Positions 23,337-34,446 of a DNA stretch of 64,000 nucleotides are shown piece by piece. Position numbers and translations under genes: made by a program. The notes beneath the pieces were generated by a model. The model saw only the letters and a program-made list of their open reading frames with translations, was not told the origin of the DNA and searched no databases. The stretch is from Durusdinium trenchii. Taxonomy: Eukaryota > Sar > Dinophyceae > Suessiales > Symbiodiniaceae. The stretch's first letter is position 1; each line of letters starts with the position of its first letter. Location: positions 230,907 to 294,906 of the forward strand of contig CAXAMN010004191.1 in NCBI GenBank assembly GCA_963970005.1, given 5' to 3'.

Positions 23337-24018
23337 AACGCCACTCTGCGGTGCCGTACACGTGAGCCACAGGAAAGTTGCCTTTCCCGTTCCCCCCCCA
23401 AGGGGGGGAGGAGGCAACAGAGGAAGTGCATCGTTCTCGTCTCGGCTCCAAAACAGCTCAGCAACGGGAGCAAGGCGAGAAAGCTCCTACGGACAGCAAG
23501 GGGTGTGCATTCTTCCTTTCGGTGATACTGCAGTCAGGTATCTGACATCTCCTTTCAAACGCGGCCAGGTAAGTACCGGCCGACGCGTGCAAGGCCCCGT
23601 GAACTACTCGAAAAATGGGTGAGATGAGGTGAGACGCCGCTTTCCTAAGTCTGTACACTGTACTCATCCAGCGCCGCCACACGGGTAACAGCCTGGGCAC
23701 TGTCTAGCTACTCAGGCTAGCAAAGGTGAAGCGCAAAACGAATGGAGTGGCGCTCTCAGGACCAACACACGGATGCTGGTCTGAAAGGCTAGCATGCAGG
23801 TGTTAGACACTATTCGCAATCGTGGAAGTGTGTGTCAGTTGGTCCAATTGTCCAAACGTTGTCTTAGTCATGGTCCTTGGCGCTTTCCTTAAGGCATACC
23901 AAGAAATTTCTTCAGTGGGCAGCTATCTCGTTGGGGCACTCGAGGGGGGTGGCCTTTCATGTGGACAGGGCCAGCACACGGGCGCCAGCTGTGAGCACAG
24001 CTGCGTGCATCTTTAGCA
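23337..24018. other. 3' flank between LRR gene 3 and tail E1b
   Basis: No gene recognised. Bases 23653-23722 match the corresponding flank of LRR gene 1 at 17195-17255. Confidence 0.5.
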
Positions 24019-25085
24019 CTAGTTGAGGACTTCAAAGAAGTCATCTGCCCATTGGTCTTCATCTTTTCGATTGCGTGGCAACCAGCGAACCCACTTTGGC
24101 ATATCAAGGTTGTCGCACTTTAGAAAAGCATTGGCTCTGGAATATGTTCCTTTCCACGTCTTGCATTTTCCAACTCTTTGAAATTGACAGAGCTGTTTGC
24201 AGCCAGCGAAGGCACGTCTTGCTGAGCCCGGCAGTGTGCGCCTGTCTTCGAGCCTAAAGGTCCTGCAGCAGACCACAAACGGCCTTACCTATTTGATGGT
24301 TTCACTATGGAGGTTGGGAAGCGGACAACTGCACGGGCAGCCGTCAGAGTGCTTTTCACCTGGTACTATTGTTCCGTTTTGCTATCTCGACCCCCCCCGG
24401 GATATGCTCCCTTGAGTGCCTCGTTTGCCACGCAAGGATAGATAGCAAACCCCTCCAGGGATGGTCAATGCCTGACACCCCTCAAAAGCATTGGCAGCAA
24501 TACGCAGGCGTCGCCTGGCTTTCGTACTTCGAAAGGTGAGGCGCACTAACTTATTGTACTCTGCAAATGCCCTGTGTCCAATGTAACGAAGCGTCTGGGG
24601 GAGGGCTACTGTGCATAACGATCTGCAGGCCTCGAAAGCCTCTGCACTAATTTGCGTTGGATGCATTGGCAGGGATATTCGCGCCAAAGACTGGCAGTGT
24701 GCAAAGACTTGCATGTGCACAGTGTCCACTTGTGTCTGCGAGAGATCAACAACAGTTAATTGCTGACACAGCGCAAAGGCTTTATGCCCGATAAAGGTTG
24801 TTTCTTGAGGCATTTTGATCGCTTGAATTCCCGACGAATGGAAGCATCCTATTGGTAAGCCTACTGGGGAGGACGAAGGAGACCTTACATCGGTGATGGC
24901 TTTGGTCGAGGGGAGGCCAATCTGTGCAAGCCGTTCACATCCCTCAAACGCATAGGGGGAAATGATAGCCCCATCGGCCAATCGGCAAGTGTTTTCTGTA
25001 AGCATCCCTACCTGCTCGAGGGCACAGCATTCTGCGAAGAGTCTGGCTCCAAGAGAGACACACCCAACCCAAGTTGGTGTCTGGA
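24019..25085 (-). pseudogene. LRR gene 3, BspA-type, 5' end missing
   Basis: Minus-strand LRRs from about 25080 (CVSLGARLFAECCALEQVG) to AFEGCQALTIPGG near 24440. A frameshift then leads into 24276-24019 (AFAGCKQLCQF, AFLKCDNLDMPKWVRW), ending QWADDFFEVLN-TAG. Repeats such as AFALCQQLTVVDLSQT are well kept. The N-terminal domain and first repeats are absent, because homology stops at about 25085 where the plus-strand reverse transcriptase begins. The open frame that continues to 25341 on this strand is antisense of the RT and not LRR. Downstream (left) lies tail E1b. Confidence 0.8.
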
Positions 25086-28000
25086 TACCGAAAGCTAAAC
25101 AAGGGCCTACTGCAGACTTCTTCCGGCCGTTAGGTATGCCAGATACACTTGACCGGCTACAAGATGGTACTGCTGCCATCTTGTTTCGCACCACACGGAG
25201 TTCCTTCCACCCCGCGCAGCCTATGCTTAATGCCTTTAGAGAACCGCAAAGGGCTGTTCTAGAGGCGCAAAGAATGCTCGAAGGAGAGATTCCGGCATCT
25301 GCACTATTTGCTGATCTCTCCAAAGCATTTGAACGTGTCAATGCTTACTGGATTTTACAGACCCTACATATTCGGCAGTGTTCTTCCTGGGTTTTACAAC
25401 TGGCTAAATACCTTCTATTTGGGAGAAGAATTCGCCACAAAGTCCAAGGGAGGCTGTTGCCCCCACGGGAAGTCTTCTCAGGTGTTGACATGGGACGATC
25501 CACTTCCGTTTTCTTCTTTTGTTTGGCAATGGATCCAATTTTGGTTGCATTAAATCAGGTACCGCGTGTTCTCCTGGTAGCGGGATACGTTGATGACACC
25601 ACCATTGTTGGAACACAGCAAGATCCAGAATGGATCAAGGAAGTCTTTAGTTTGATAAACACGTGGTCAGCTGCAGGAGTGATCATGGATGCACACACCT
25701 GCTGGCAAGTCGGCCTGTCCAGAATCCCCCTGCCTGAGCAACAGCTACCACGTTTTGCCGACTATGCTGAAGCTTTCATTCCGTGGCATGCGCAGGGGGA
25801 AGCTACAATCTCCGCTGCTGTCCGTCATATCCCCTACTATGCACACTATTTTGTATTACGCCACGGTGAACACTGTGCAATGTTTCATGCCACTCAGAGA
25901 CATGAATGGGTACTAAATGGACACCCTCTACTGCTGCAACTCGCGGCTAGTCCCTGTGACTGCAGATCCAAAACCCAGCTGCTAACCAGCGCTGCTTTCA
26001 TTTCTCTGCTGCGCAGTTATATCACGTTGACTGTGCTGGGTTAGGAGGACAATGCATTGTCCCCAATACAGTTAATTTAGGACTCACTATTCACTATCCA
26101 TACCGGATGGTCTTGCCAATTACATGCTGAGCAAATGGAGTATGCTCCATTACGCCTCTCCGTGCCCTCACTCTTGGCTAAGCAACTCCTCAAGTTCCGT
26201 ACGCGACTTATTGCGGGGAACAAAGGCAATCTCAGTATTCATGCCAAAATTCTATATTTCAATGCCTTCTCGCTTAGCCTATTCTATTATGTACAAACTC
26301 ATCGCTACTTCTCAAAGCCACTCCTGAAGCCGTTATATGAGGCTAGTCAGAATTCCTCCTCAAGCGTCATTGGTTCCCTCAATTAAAGCTAGTCGGCCTG
26401 TGTCGGTGGCTGTGACTGGGCCCACTGCTTGACCCTGCCATCACGCATGCCGTCTCTTTGTTCGGCTGTTATCTCAGACAAGGCCACCGCTCGCTCCCCT
26501 CTACCCTCGAAGGCACAGAGGAATCATACACCACACAAGTATATTCTTGCTGGAAGTCTTGGCAACACCAACTTGCCCCTGATGAGATACGCCAACTTGT
26601 CAGCATCCTCAACCAACCGCATGACTCCTCTCAAGCGGAGCGGCGCTTCCAAGAATGCTTTAAACAATTTGCCATTGCAAGGGAAGTCGAAAGCTCTGTC
26701 TCCCACCTCTCGACCAAAATCTCTCATAATGGCTGGACCTTTGGGCCCTCCTTCGACTTTCTTAGATGGCTGTCCCAGACGCCGATCTCTCAGGTTGGCG
26801 CTGTGCCGCGCTTTGCTGTCCTGCGATGGGCGCTGGGGGAGGATCCAGATCTTTGGCTACCACTGCGCGGGCGTGTTAGTCGAAACTCGCCGTGTGCTTG
26901 GTGTGCTCAAAGTGCCAGAACATACCCTTTTGGTCCCCAGAAAGGAGCTCTTTGCGTTAACTGCATTGGTCCGGACCCTGGTGAATTTGTTGAACTTCCA
27001 CCGGAAGCGCTAGCCTTTCTGAAACACCATGCCCTGCCAAGTCCAGCTAGAACGGCTCCTCCCTTGTCTATCAAGAATAGTGCCCAAAATGCTACGGGTC
27101 CCCTTGGTGATGCAGCCCCAAATACCTTGTGTCCTATGCCAGGGCGGGTCCAATGCGATTGACCACTGGCTCTCCTTTTGCCCCATAGTACATATTGCCT
27201 GGGCTGCCCTGCGCAAAGCCAACCCGCCTGCCATCAACTGGCGACAGACACCGGCCAAACATATAGGAATCGCCCATACGTACCTATTGTTCCATCTCCG
27301 CAGGCTTGTCACAGAATATGGGGGACTTCGTCCGAACATTACATGTGTCAAGGTTAGATCCATCTCTGCACATGCTCTGAACTTATGGCAACGTACGTAC
27401 CAGTCGTTCCCAGCCACCCAGCTCGCCTGGTTTCGCGCACCGCCTGCTCAAGCTGACCTCCACTGTACCTCTACTTCAGACATCCGTATCCAGAGATTCC
27501 CAGACAAGGGTCTCTGTACTACCAAGGCCTTTAAAAAAGATGAGACGATAGCCACCTTTGCTACTGCAGACGCTAGGTTACGTATGTTACTCATGCAATA
27601 TGCAAGGTTGCCATTTCCTTCGGCAACCGCAACCCTACTCCCGTATACCTGCCACTGTGGGGCCACTCATCTCAAGCTGTGTGCTACTGCCGACATTCCA
27701 GATAACGCAGTGCTGTTAATCGGAGAAGCGGCTCAGTGGAAAGGATGCCTCGTTCAGTTTGATGGTTCTGCTCATAAGAGGACTCGAGCAGGAGGAGCAG
27801 GTGTCAGCCTCCTTCAAGTCACCCAGGACTCCACTACCCTCGTCCGATGGAAGTCAATACCGTTGCTTAACTGCCCCGACAACGCTATTGCGGAAGCACA
27901 TGCGTGTCTGAACGCAGTGCACTTAGCCACCGAATTCTATCACGAGTGCCTCAAGCAAGGAGTAGCGCAAGATGGCGTTGTCATTCAGGGCGACATTCTC

Positions 28001-29391
28001 CCCCTCCTCAATTATCTTCAAGGGCGAGGTCGAATTAAGAGACTTGAAGTTGTGAAAATCCTGGGGGAATGCCAGCAGCTCCTTGCGAGAGCCCCATTCA
28101 TCTTTCGGCTTGTTTATCTTCCGAGAGAGTGCAACAAACTTGCTGATCATTTTGCGGGAATTGCTAGTGCAACAGCGCGGAAAGCTTCCGATTACCCACT
28201 ACATGTTGTAAGCCATCGGGCGCCTCCGCCATATCATCTTGCGCAAAAGTTAGGTTTCATCATTGATCATGGGACTTTACATACGGACCCTGTCTTTGTG
28301 CTCACAGAATGCCCTGCACCGGCTCCTCCACAGCTTGCTAAGCTTCTAGGAGTCATCACAGATCTCTCACCATTGGGTATAAGCCCTCTTCGGCTGATGG
28401 GAATGGCCGTTTCTATGCGGTTGGAATTGCTGCGCAAAGGCTGCCCCGCAAAGCGAGACTGTTACTCTTTGGCGCAGATCATTATGAGGTAGATATTAGT
28501 GGGGCGCACTATGAACTCACACGACGATGCTGCGCGGCGTCGGGTGTCCATCTCTCGTTGCCTCCAGTGCAAACTGCAAGAGACTTGCTCCGAGAAATGC
28601 TCCACACTTCTGCCACAAGCGGAGACCCTACTCTACTCTCCACGCTTGTAAAAACATGGCCTTTGGTCATCATTAATGGCAGCACACCCCAAGAAGCTAT
28701 CTCCTTCCTCCAGCGCCAACTCCCGCACCTGTGCGACCACCAGCCTGTGCAATTAATACGGTTCGCACATGAACTGCATGCAGCAAGCCGTTACGTCATC
28801 GACAATCCACCAAGCTGGTGCCCAGCAAGGGCCATTGAGCGGAGCCGTGCTGATCCCATCCGCTTCTACGAACATCTCGAACAGCAGCTGACTTGGGCTG
28901 CCTATACCTTCTTACAGCCGATCCTTGGTTTCCGCTCGGTCATCTGGCTACACGATGGCTTTTGGGTTAGCCCCGGTCCTACCGCAGCTCATCTAGCCTC
29001 ACTCCATAGCTTCTTGTGTCAGCAATATTGCTTCTCTCCAAATGACCCACCTCTTTTCCGGAGCGAACAACTCCAAGCAAAACGGACCGAACTCCTTGCC
29101 GAGCTTGATAGCCAGGTGTCTCCCTTTTCTGGTATACTCGGAGGAGTAGCAGGGGCGACATCGCTACCTCCAAAATTTGTAGTCAGACGAAAACGCATCT
29201 ATCAAGCTGCCACCAACCAGGATCAGATCTTCCTCGAAGAACGCTTAACCAAGAGAGCGCGTGTCGTAACTGACGCCAAAAAACGTCGTCTGGTACTGGT
29301 AGGCCGCCAAAGTGCTTCTCAGCCCCCTACCAGGGCAATGTTCTCCGGCCTTGATATGGTGCTTTGGTCACCGGCTGACCGACACTCCTAG
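25080..29391 (+). pseudogene. LINE-like reverse transcriptase, RNase H, plus second polymerase-like palm; decayed
   Basis: One long ORF broken by frameshifts and two in-frame TAGs (26042, 26078). RT: IPKAKQG and FRPLGMP, motif A LFADLSKAFERVN near 25310, catalytic YVDD at 25586-25597. Thumb-like stretch 26135-26386. Zinc sites: CAWC...CVNC near 26900-26960, and CVLCx8Hx4C at about 27129-27182, typical of LINE C-termini. RNase H: QFDGSA (27761), AEAHA, QGDI (27986), LADHFAG (28142). After a frame change near 28350 comes VDISGAHYEL (28489-28518), VKTWPLVIINGSTP (28648-28689) and IWLHDGFW (28942-28965), resembling motifs A, B and C of T7-like RNA polymerases or DNA polymerase A. The 5' end is truncated where it meets LRR gene 3, as expected of a LINE insertion. 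No endonuclease is present. Confidence 0.75.
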
Positions 29392-30154
29392 TTATCAGTC
29401 TGCGGAAGCACCTCACCCCATTCCACCCGCCGGAGCAGAAGGCAGCTGTCGCTGCAGTGACAGCACAGAATTACGTTTGCCCCCCACCGTGCAAAGGTCG
29501 GTGAGCAGTCATGGGAGACAATACAGATTACCTGAGGCTATGGCGCAGGATAGCAATTCCCTGATTCCTGACCTCTTTCCTGTCCATAGCAGGCTGCCCA
29601 GGAGGAAACACTGGCGCCCCTTGATGGCCATAAAGGGATGCCTTCTCAAGGGCTGTTATCTGTCGAGTGCTATCTTACTGAAGGTCTAGGCGGGTACATG
29701 GTGTCTCTACCCTTTTCCTGTTCTTGGTGTGGCTACTTGCGAATGCGTGCAGCATAACAAACCAGTCACTAGCGCTACCTGCACACACACACCTGTGATG
29801 ATAGCATTTGGTACTTGTGTGTTGGCAGTTGTAATGTTGTCCACAGTCATTTGGCTCAAAACGCGCTGGTACGAGAAAATACTGGCTCCCTTTGCCAGTG
29901 GTACGCCACCACAGCAGTCTGCATCTCTGCAGCGGTCCAACACGGTGACACGGGCGGCGCTGGCACCCAAGTGCTGAGCTCCGCAGCAGGGCAAGGGCGC
30001 CATGGTAAAGCGGCAAACGGCCGTCTGTGACAGTTGGTCCTGAGGGAGTTATTCTTATGCCCTTTGCTGATGAAATCTGCCTGCAAGAGGATTTAGAAGT
30101 CAGCCTAGTGAGTCTCCCGGTCACAGTGGTTGACATTAGCTTTCCGATGTGTCA
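29392..30154 (+). other. Spacer with a possible spliced-leader relic at 29841-29862
   Basis: CCACAGTCATTTGGCTCAAAAC keeps CATTTGGCTCAA of the dinoflagellate leader, about 290 bases before the next gene. A short overlapping frame (29729-29977) has one hydrophobic helix (VMIAFGTCVLAVVML), but coding is doubtful. Confidence 0.45.
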
Positions 30155-30928
30155 ATGTGTCTAGTTGCGGCAAGTGTTGGTCAGCACAAGGCGGTGCGCC
30201 CGCGCACAGACGATATCCCTGCTTGGCCTCTCCACCAGGTACCGTGTGCTTTGATGCAGTGTAGTGTTGAGATGCCCAGTGGCCATGTGCTCTTCCCCTT
30301 TGCAGACTCGCCACATATCACGCAGGAAGGATTCATCATTCATGGCTCGAACCCAGAAACCCGGGCTAAAGTATACCGCCTGCTATTACACAGGGAAATC
30401 ATAAGCAACCCTCGCGAAGCGGCCCAAGGGGTCCTTGTTCACTTGAGATGGATTCGAGAGGATGGCACCCCGCTACAAGTCTTTCCCTTCACGGCGCTCC
30501 AACACCTCGAGCATTGGGCAACCTTGCCCCCGGCAAAGCGTAGAGCTGCCTTGTGGCTTACCCCTCAGCCAGAGGGCCCATTAGCACCGCCGCGAGCTTC
30601 ACCGCAGTTCCAAATGTACCAGCGGCCCCCTGCAGGACGGGCAGGCATCTATGCGTCGCAAGTCAGACAGGAGGACATGGATGATCCGCCCCTGTCTTCC
30701 TCCTACTACGACGACCGCCCACAGTATGAGACGCCATTCAAGTGTCTTGCTCAAGAAGCAGCAAGGCGTATACCTTTTATTAAAGCGGCAGCAAGCACTC
30801 TTGGCGAGTTGTTACGTGAGTGCCCACTTATTGGTAATGGAACTGCCCAGCGACAGGCTGTTCGGGCAGTCCATGAGATCTACCAAGAAATGCTTGAGTT
30901 GGAAGAGGCGCTTGGCCAATTGCACTAG
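30155..30928 (+). CDS. Uncharacterised protein, about 258 aa
   Basis: Open from GTG 30149; the first ATG is 30155 (MCLVAASVGQ), end TAG. No recognised domain. Features: SGHVLFPFAD, then a VHLRWIREDGTPLQVFPF segment, a proline-rich middle, an acidic PPLSSSYYDDRPQYE stretch and a helical C-terminus (QEMLELEEALGQLH). The layout, a beta-rich N half with a helical C end, and the position before a B gene suggest a distant relation to family B, but I cannot align them with confidence. Intronless. A possible leader relic lies upstream at 29841. Confidence 0.5.
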   Translation: MCLVAASVGQHKAVRPRTDDIPAWPLHQVPCALMQCSVEMPSGHVLFPFADSPHITQEGFIIHGSNPETRAKVYRLLLHREIISNPREAAQGVLVHLRWIREDGTPLQVFPFTALQHLEHWATLPPAKRRAALWLTPQPEGPLAPPRASPQFQMYQRPPAGRAGIYASQVRQEDMDDPPLSSSYYDDRPQYETPFKCLAQEAARRIPFIKAAASTLGELLRECPLIGNGTAQRQAVRAVHEIYQEMLELEEALGQLH

Positions 30929-31001
30929 GTAGGTAGGTTTCCACCTTCAGTGGCGCACTCCGTTCAAGTATTGCGCAGTATAAAACAGTGCATGTCATAC
31001 C

Positions 31002-31742
31002 ATGTCAACAGAGCATCATCTGCATCTGCTGTTCTCCAGAAGTGTTCATACGCCCCCGCAGTTTGCTGGACAAAGAATGATTTTGCTCCCATCACTCTTG
31101 TCTCCAATTCTTGTCGATTCTCTGCGCAGAACTTTGGCTCGAAACTGGGGCGGTACGTCCCGCTGCGCAAGTCACATGGCTTTGCCCATTCTCTGCCCTA
31201 ATCGTTGTGCGCTGGTGTACAACCAGGATAGGCAACCACTCATCGAGCTGTCACTGCGGGTGAATCTCCCTGTGGTGGAGCTCCTGCAGGCCCTAAGCCA
31301 GGTCGCTCCCAGAGCAGCAGAGCCCGCACCGTTCCGACCCTCCCTGGCTCATCAGCGAGGCCACACAACTCATGGCAGTGGCGCTCATGATGCTCCTGCA
31401 AAGAAACAAGAAAGGCCATCGCCGCCCACTTGGGCCGGATGGTACCCCAATAGTGAGTGGCAACCTGCCTCTGACCAGCAAACCAGTAGTGCAAGGCATT
31501 CATGGGAACCATGTCCCCCAGCTCACTCCGCAGGATGGGATCATCAGCAAGCAAGTCTAGCTCAAAAGGAAGAACAAATGCAACTCCTGTGGGCGCTTAC
31601 GGACAAGACGGGGCCGACTCATCAGAGTGAAGAAGTTAAGGCTCCTCAACCTAGTGCCCAAGCGGAAGCCGGTAAAAGCAACGAGAAGCCCACCACGCTC
31701 AAAACACCCTCCAAAAGGTCCTGCTGTGGTGAGCAAGGCTAA
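31002..31742 (+). CDS. Uncharacterised protein, 246 aa
   Basis: ATG at 31002 (MSTEHHLHLLF), end TAA. The first 110 residues are ordinary (LVDSLRRTLARNWGG, LIELSLRVNLPVVELLQAL). The rest is low-complexity Pro/Ser/Gln and ends basic (KTPSKRSCCGEQG). No domain recognised. It follows the 30155 gene by 73 bases on the same strand. The open frame could extend past the end in another frame, but nothing supports that. Moderately likely to be a real gene. Confidence 0.4.
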   Translation: MSTEHHLHLLFSRSVHTPPQFAGQRMILLPSLLSPILVDSLRRTLARNWGGTSRCASHMALPILCPNRCALVYNQDRQPLIELSLRVNLPVVELLQALSQVAPRAAEPAPFRPSLAHQRGHTTHGSGAHDAPAKKQERPSPPTWAGWYPNSEWQPASDQQTSSARHSWEPCPPAHSAGWDHQQASLAQKEEQMQLLWALTDKTGPTHQSEEVKAPQPSAQAEAGKSNEKPTTLKTPSKRSCCGEQG

Positions 31743-32088
31743 GAACACACAGAACATGCCACAGCCGCCGGCAACGAGGAACACCAACGCAGAGGAAAGC
31801 GAAGAATTTGACCCTCCGGCACGGCCTGGTGCGCACCCGAAGAAATGCCCGGTTCAGTAACCTGCCTGCGTTGCCCCGTCTCCAATCAATTGGCTGTCCG
31901 ACACACATATAGACTGTTAGGCATTATGTCATGAACAGACAGGCATAGAAGCTTGAGTGACAATCACAAGCTACCCCTATACTGATCTCCTGTAGCTTTG
32001 GCTCAACTGTCAGCACTCCCAGGCGCGAACACGTCGGAGTGTTTGATTAGCACGCACGTCGACCTGGCCACCCTGGTCTCCTAACCAG
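31743..32088 (+). other. Spacer with spliced-leader relic at 31989-32006
   Basis: CCTGTAGCTTTGGCTCAAC lies about 90 bases before gene B1. It preserves both the GTAGC start and the TTTGGCTCAA core of the dinoflagellate leader. Confidence 0.6.
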
Positions 32089-32934
32089 TTGCGGGAACCT
32101 GTTCAACTGGACCATGACGGTGATATTGACGTCTCGCAGTTTGTTCGCTTTGAGACTCAGTTTGGTGATATAGACGGCGTACTCGACGTGGTAGTTTCCT
32201 TCCGATATGAAGGGCACCTAGTTCACATGTACCTGTTGCATTACTTCGCGCTCACCGAACGATATGACAAGAATAGCAGCCTGTACGAGGGCTGGAAGGA
32301 TATGTTCGACTTTCCCCCCGCTTTGCTGAAGCTGGTTGCGACCCATCAGGAGCGCACGATTAAGCTGTTTCTGCAACAATGTCTTGCCGTTAATGACAAG
32401 GGAATCAGTGTCTATGGACCCAATAAGGCGCTCAGGCGGCGGCTCATTCATCATGCGGTCTATCACGAAAAGCCGCTCTTTGATGCCTGGAATGCTTTGG
32501 CGCCCAGTCTCTCAAGAGAGCCGCTAGGTAATCCACATACCACATGGTACTGGGCGCGCCCGGATGGCATCAATCCTAGGCAAGCCAACAGATGGGTCCT
32601 TCGGGACCAAGCAAGGCTGGCCTTTGGCCACCCACCTGCTGCTGCTGGATCCCAAGATCCGGGGCAAGGGTACCCGACACCCTTTGAAGCACCTGCCCAC
32701 AGACAGATGGCCAGGGAGCATCACCGAGTGGACACGGCCATGTTTCAACGTGTGCAGGGTATGATTGCCTCTCTGCAGGCCCTTGATCCCTTGCTACCAC
32801 ATGTCCCGGCAGAAATTCAATCGCGGATGATCGAGCCTGCCAGCAATTTGCATGCTGAGCTCAACGGCCTCCTTTTTGCGGCCTTTCTGTTTGCCAACAT
32901 ACACCCAAATGCGGATGACTATGACGTGGGGTGA
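32089..32934 (+). pseudogene. Family B copy 1 (B1), start codon lost
   Basis: A continuous frame of about 280 codons aligned along its whole length with intact B3: VRFETQFGDIDGVLD/VRFELDHQDIRYGVLD, FPPALLKL shared, YGPNKALRRR/YGTKRTRLRR, and C-terminal NIHPNADDYD/LLHPHADGHD. Where B3 has its ATG, B1 has none, and an in-frame TAA lies directly upstream (32083). The frame therefore opens at a TTG, and B1 probably cannot be translated normally. Everything else is intact, so the loss is recent, or an unusual start or trans-spliced leader supplies it. Function of the family is unknown. It is followed by A1, as B3 is by A4. Confidence 0.65.
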
Positions 32935-33310
32935 GCAGAGAACTGCAAACGCCCTCCCGCTGCAAAGGTGACCCCGTTTGGGGGAGAGTTGTTGGTTGCG
33001 GTTAGGATGATAGCAGGAGTCCCCCTGACGCAGCGTGCATGCTGTGAGACAAGTCGCTATTCACTAGCTTGTAGGGGTACATGAACCCGGGCAGCATGCC
33101 TCTTGTCCTGTTTTCACCCAAATCGGGATTGAAGTGTCTGTTTAATAGGAACGAATGCCAGCTGTTCTCAGAGGCAACACCTGCAAATAGCGACATTCCC
33201 GGTTCTGAAGCCAAAGTGGTTGGACCCCCTGCTTTTTGGGTAATTTGCTCCCACAAGGTAGTGCTCCTATGCCTGATCAGGGAAACCACAATGCCTTAAT
33301 GCGACCTCAC

Positions 33311-33330
33311 CGCAGCTCCTTTGGCTCACA
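33311..33330 (+). other. Spliced-leader relic before A1
   Basis: CGCAGCTCCTTTGGCTCACA, about 230 bases before the A1 ATG. It is at the same relative place as the relics before A2 and A4. Confidence 0.6.
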
Positions 33331-33824
33331 GTTAACACCGACTCTCTCGGAGCCCCTGCATGTTTGTGCATGTATTTGCAGTAAACGTGCAGTCCACCCA
33401 AGTGGAGGGCCTAGAGACGCACACCGCCATTGGTCCCTGTCTGCCCGTCTTTTGTCCGAGCCAAGGCTTGTACCCAATCCAAGTTGGGGGCTTGCCATTC
33501 GAACACAGTCCTCGGCATTAGTTGGTCTCAGTCGTTTCACCTTGACAGGAGGCAGAGCATCATGCACCATGATGCCTGGGCGGTCAGCAGTGATGATGAG
33601 CTAGACCTCACAGACTGTTTTGAAGAAAGCAGTGTGCCAGCCACGCCCTACATCCAGGCTGGTACTGGATGGATCACGAAAACTAAGGCCCGAATGTTCA
33701 TCCATGGATGCAAGCGGCCAGTCAACGAGGTGCGCGCTCAAGCCTATAGAGCCCTTCGTGCGCTGAACACAGTTGAGCCACACTTGGGGCTGGACCGATC
33801 TCTAGGGCAGGTCTGCATCGACGA

Positions 33825-33841
33825 TGTCCGATCACTGCCGA
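33825..33841. repeat. Target-site duplication, left
   Basis: TGTCCGATCACTGCCGA, repeated exactly at 34430-34446 on the other side of E1c. Both copies are followed by TT, so the duplication could be 19 bp, with the two extra bases hidden in the poly(T). Confidence 0.9.
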
Positions 33842-34429
33842 TTTTTTTTGCACGAGTCGAGGCGCTATATGTGCAGGTTCTGCACAAGTCACCTTAGTCG
33901 AGTTAAGAGAGAGTTGCTATCCAGGTTGCAATCCAACAAAGCGACGCAAGCAGACACAAACCCAAAACCCCCAAACAAACCAAAAACCAACAAACACCAG
34001 AGAGGGAGCAACCTGCTACGCAACTCGTAGAGCCATGACGGCATAGTGAAGAGAGGTGAAACAGGGGCAACGAATTCAGCAAGGCGCTCAGTAGTTCTTG
34101 TCCCTCAACGAACTCACATGCAAGTGAGCACCTCTGTGCGTGATCTTGTTCAAGCAGCAGGAGACCCCAGGCATCTCCCTCAATTGGCTAGTCGCGAAGG
34201 CAAGTTTTGCGCCAATGCTTGGTAGGAGCCTTTGGTAGGCTCCAATGCGCTCGTAACAAATTGGTCCACAAGAGACCAAATTGGACCATACTATGTGTCA
34301 GGCAGACTGCTATGCTGCGGGCAGCGACCAAAATCACACAAGACAAGGAGTGACTGCAACGGGAAGACCACAGCCTTCGTGATCGGAATTTCCAAAATGC
34401 CGGTGACGAAAGGCAGTGTATAGTCACTG
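33842..34429 (-). mobile_element. Tail element E1c, 588 bp, with target-site duplications
   Basis: A complete insertion in A1. It has T8 at the left (poly(A) on the minus strand), GCACGAGTCGAGGCGC, a perfect small hairpin GTGCAG-GTT-CTGCAC, then a large hairpin: GAGTTGC (33911-33917) and CAGGTTGC (33922-33929) pair with GCAACCTG (34008-34015) and GCAACTC (34020-34026) around an A/C-rich loop. AGGGGCAACGAATTC follows. The right end GGCAGTGTATAGTCAC abuts the target duplication. Removing element plus one duplication restores the A1 frame. It has no coding capacity, so it must have been moved in trans, presumably by a LINE. It is homologous over its length to E1b, which sits downstream of an LRR gene, so it looks like a 5'-truncated copy of that longer transcript. 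Confidence 0.88.
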
Positions 34430-34446
34430 TGTCCGATCACTGCCGA
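34430..34446. repeat. Target-site duplication, right
   Basis: Second copy of TGTCCGATCACTGCCGA. Confidence 0.9.

Noticed and set aside
25085-25341. Extension of the minus-strand LRR frame to 25341
   Set aside because: That stretch is the antisense of the reverse transcriptase; LRR similarity stops near 25085.
33684-33690. Further CCTTAG/CTAAGG hexamers (for example 33684, 38396, 50702, 52284, 54140, 56397, 58648)
   Set aside because: Arms are not complementary or only two bases long, so not counted as mini-hairpins.
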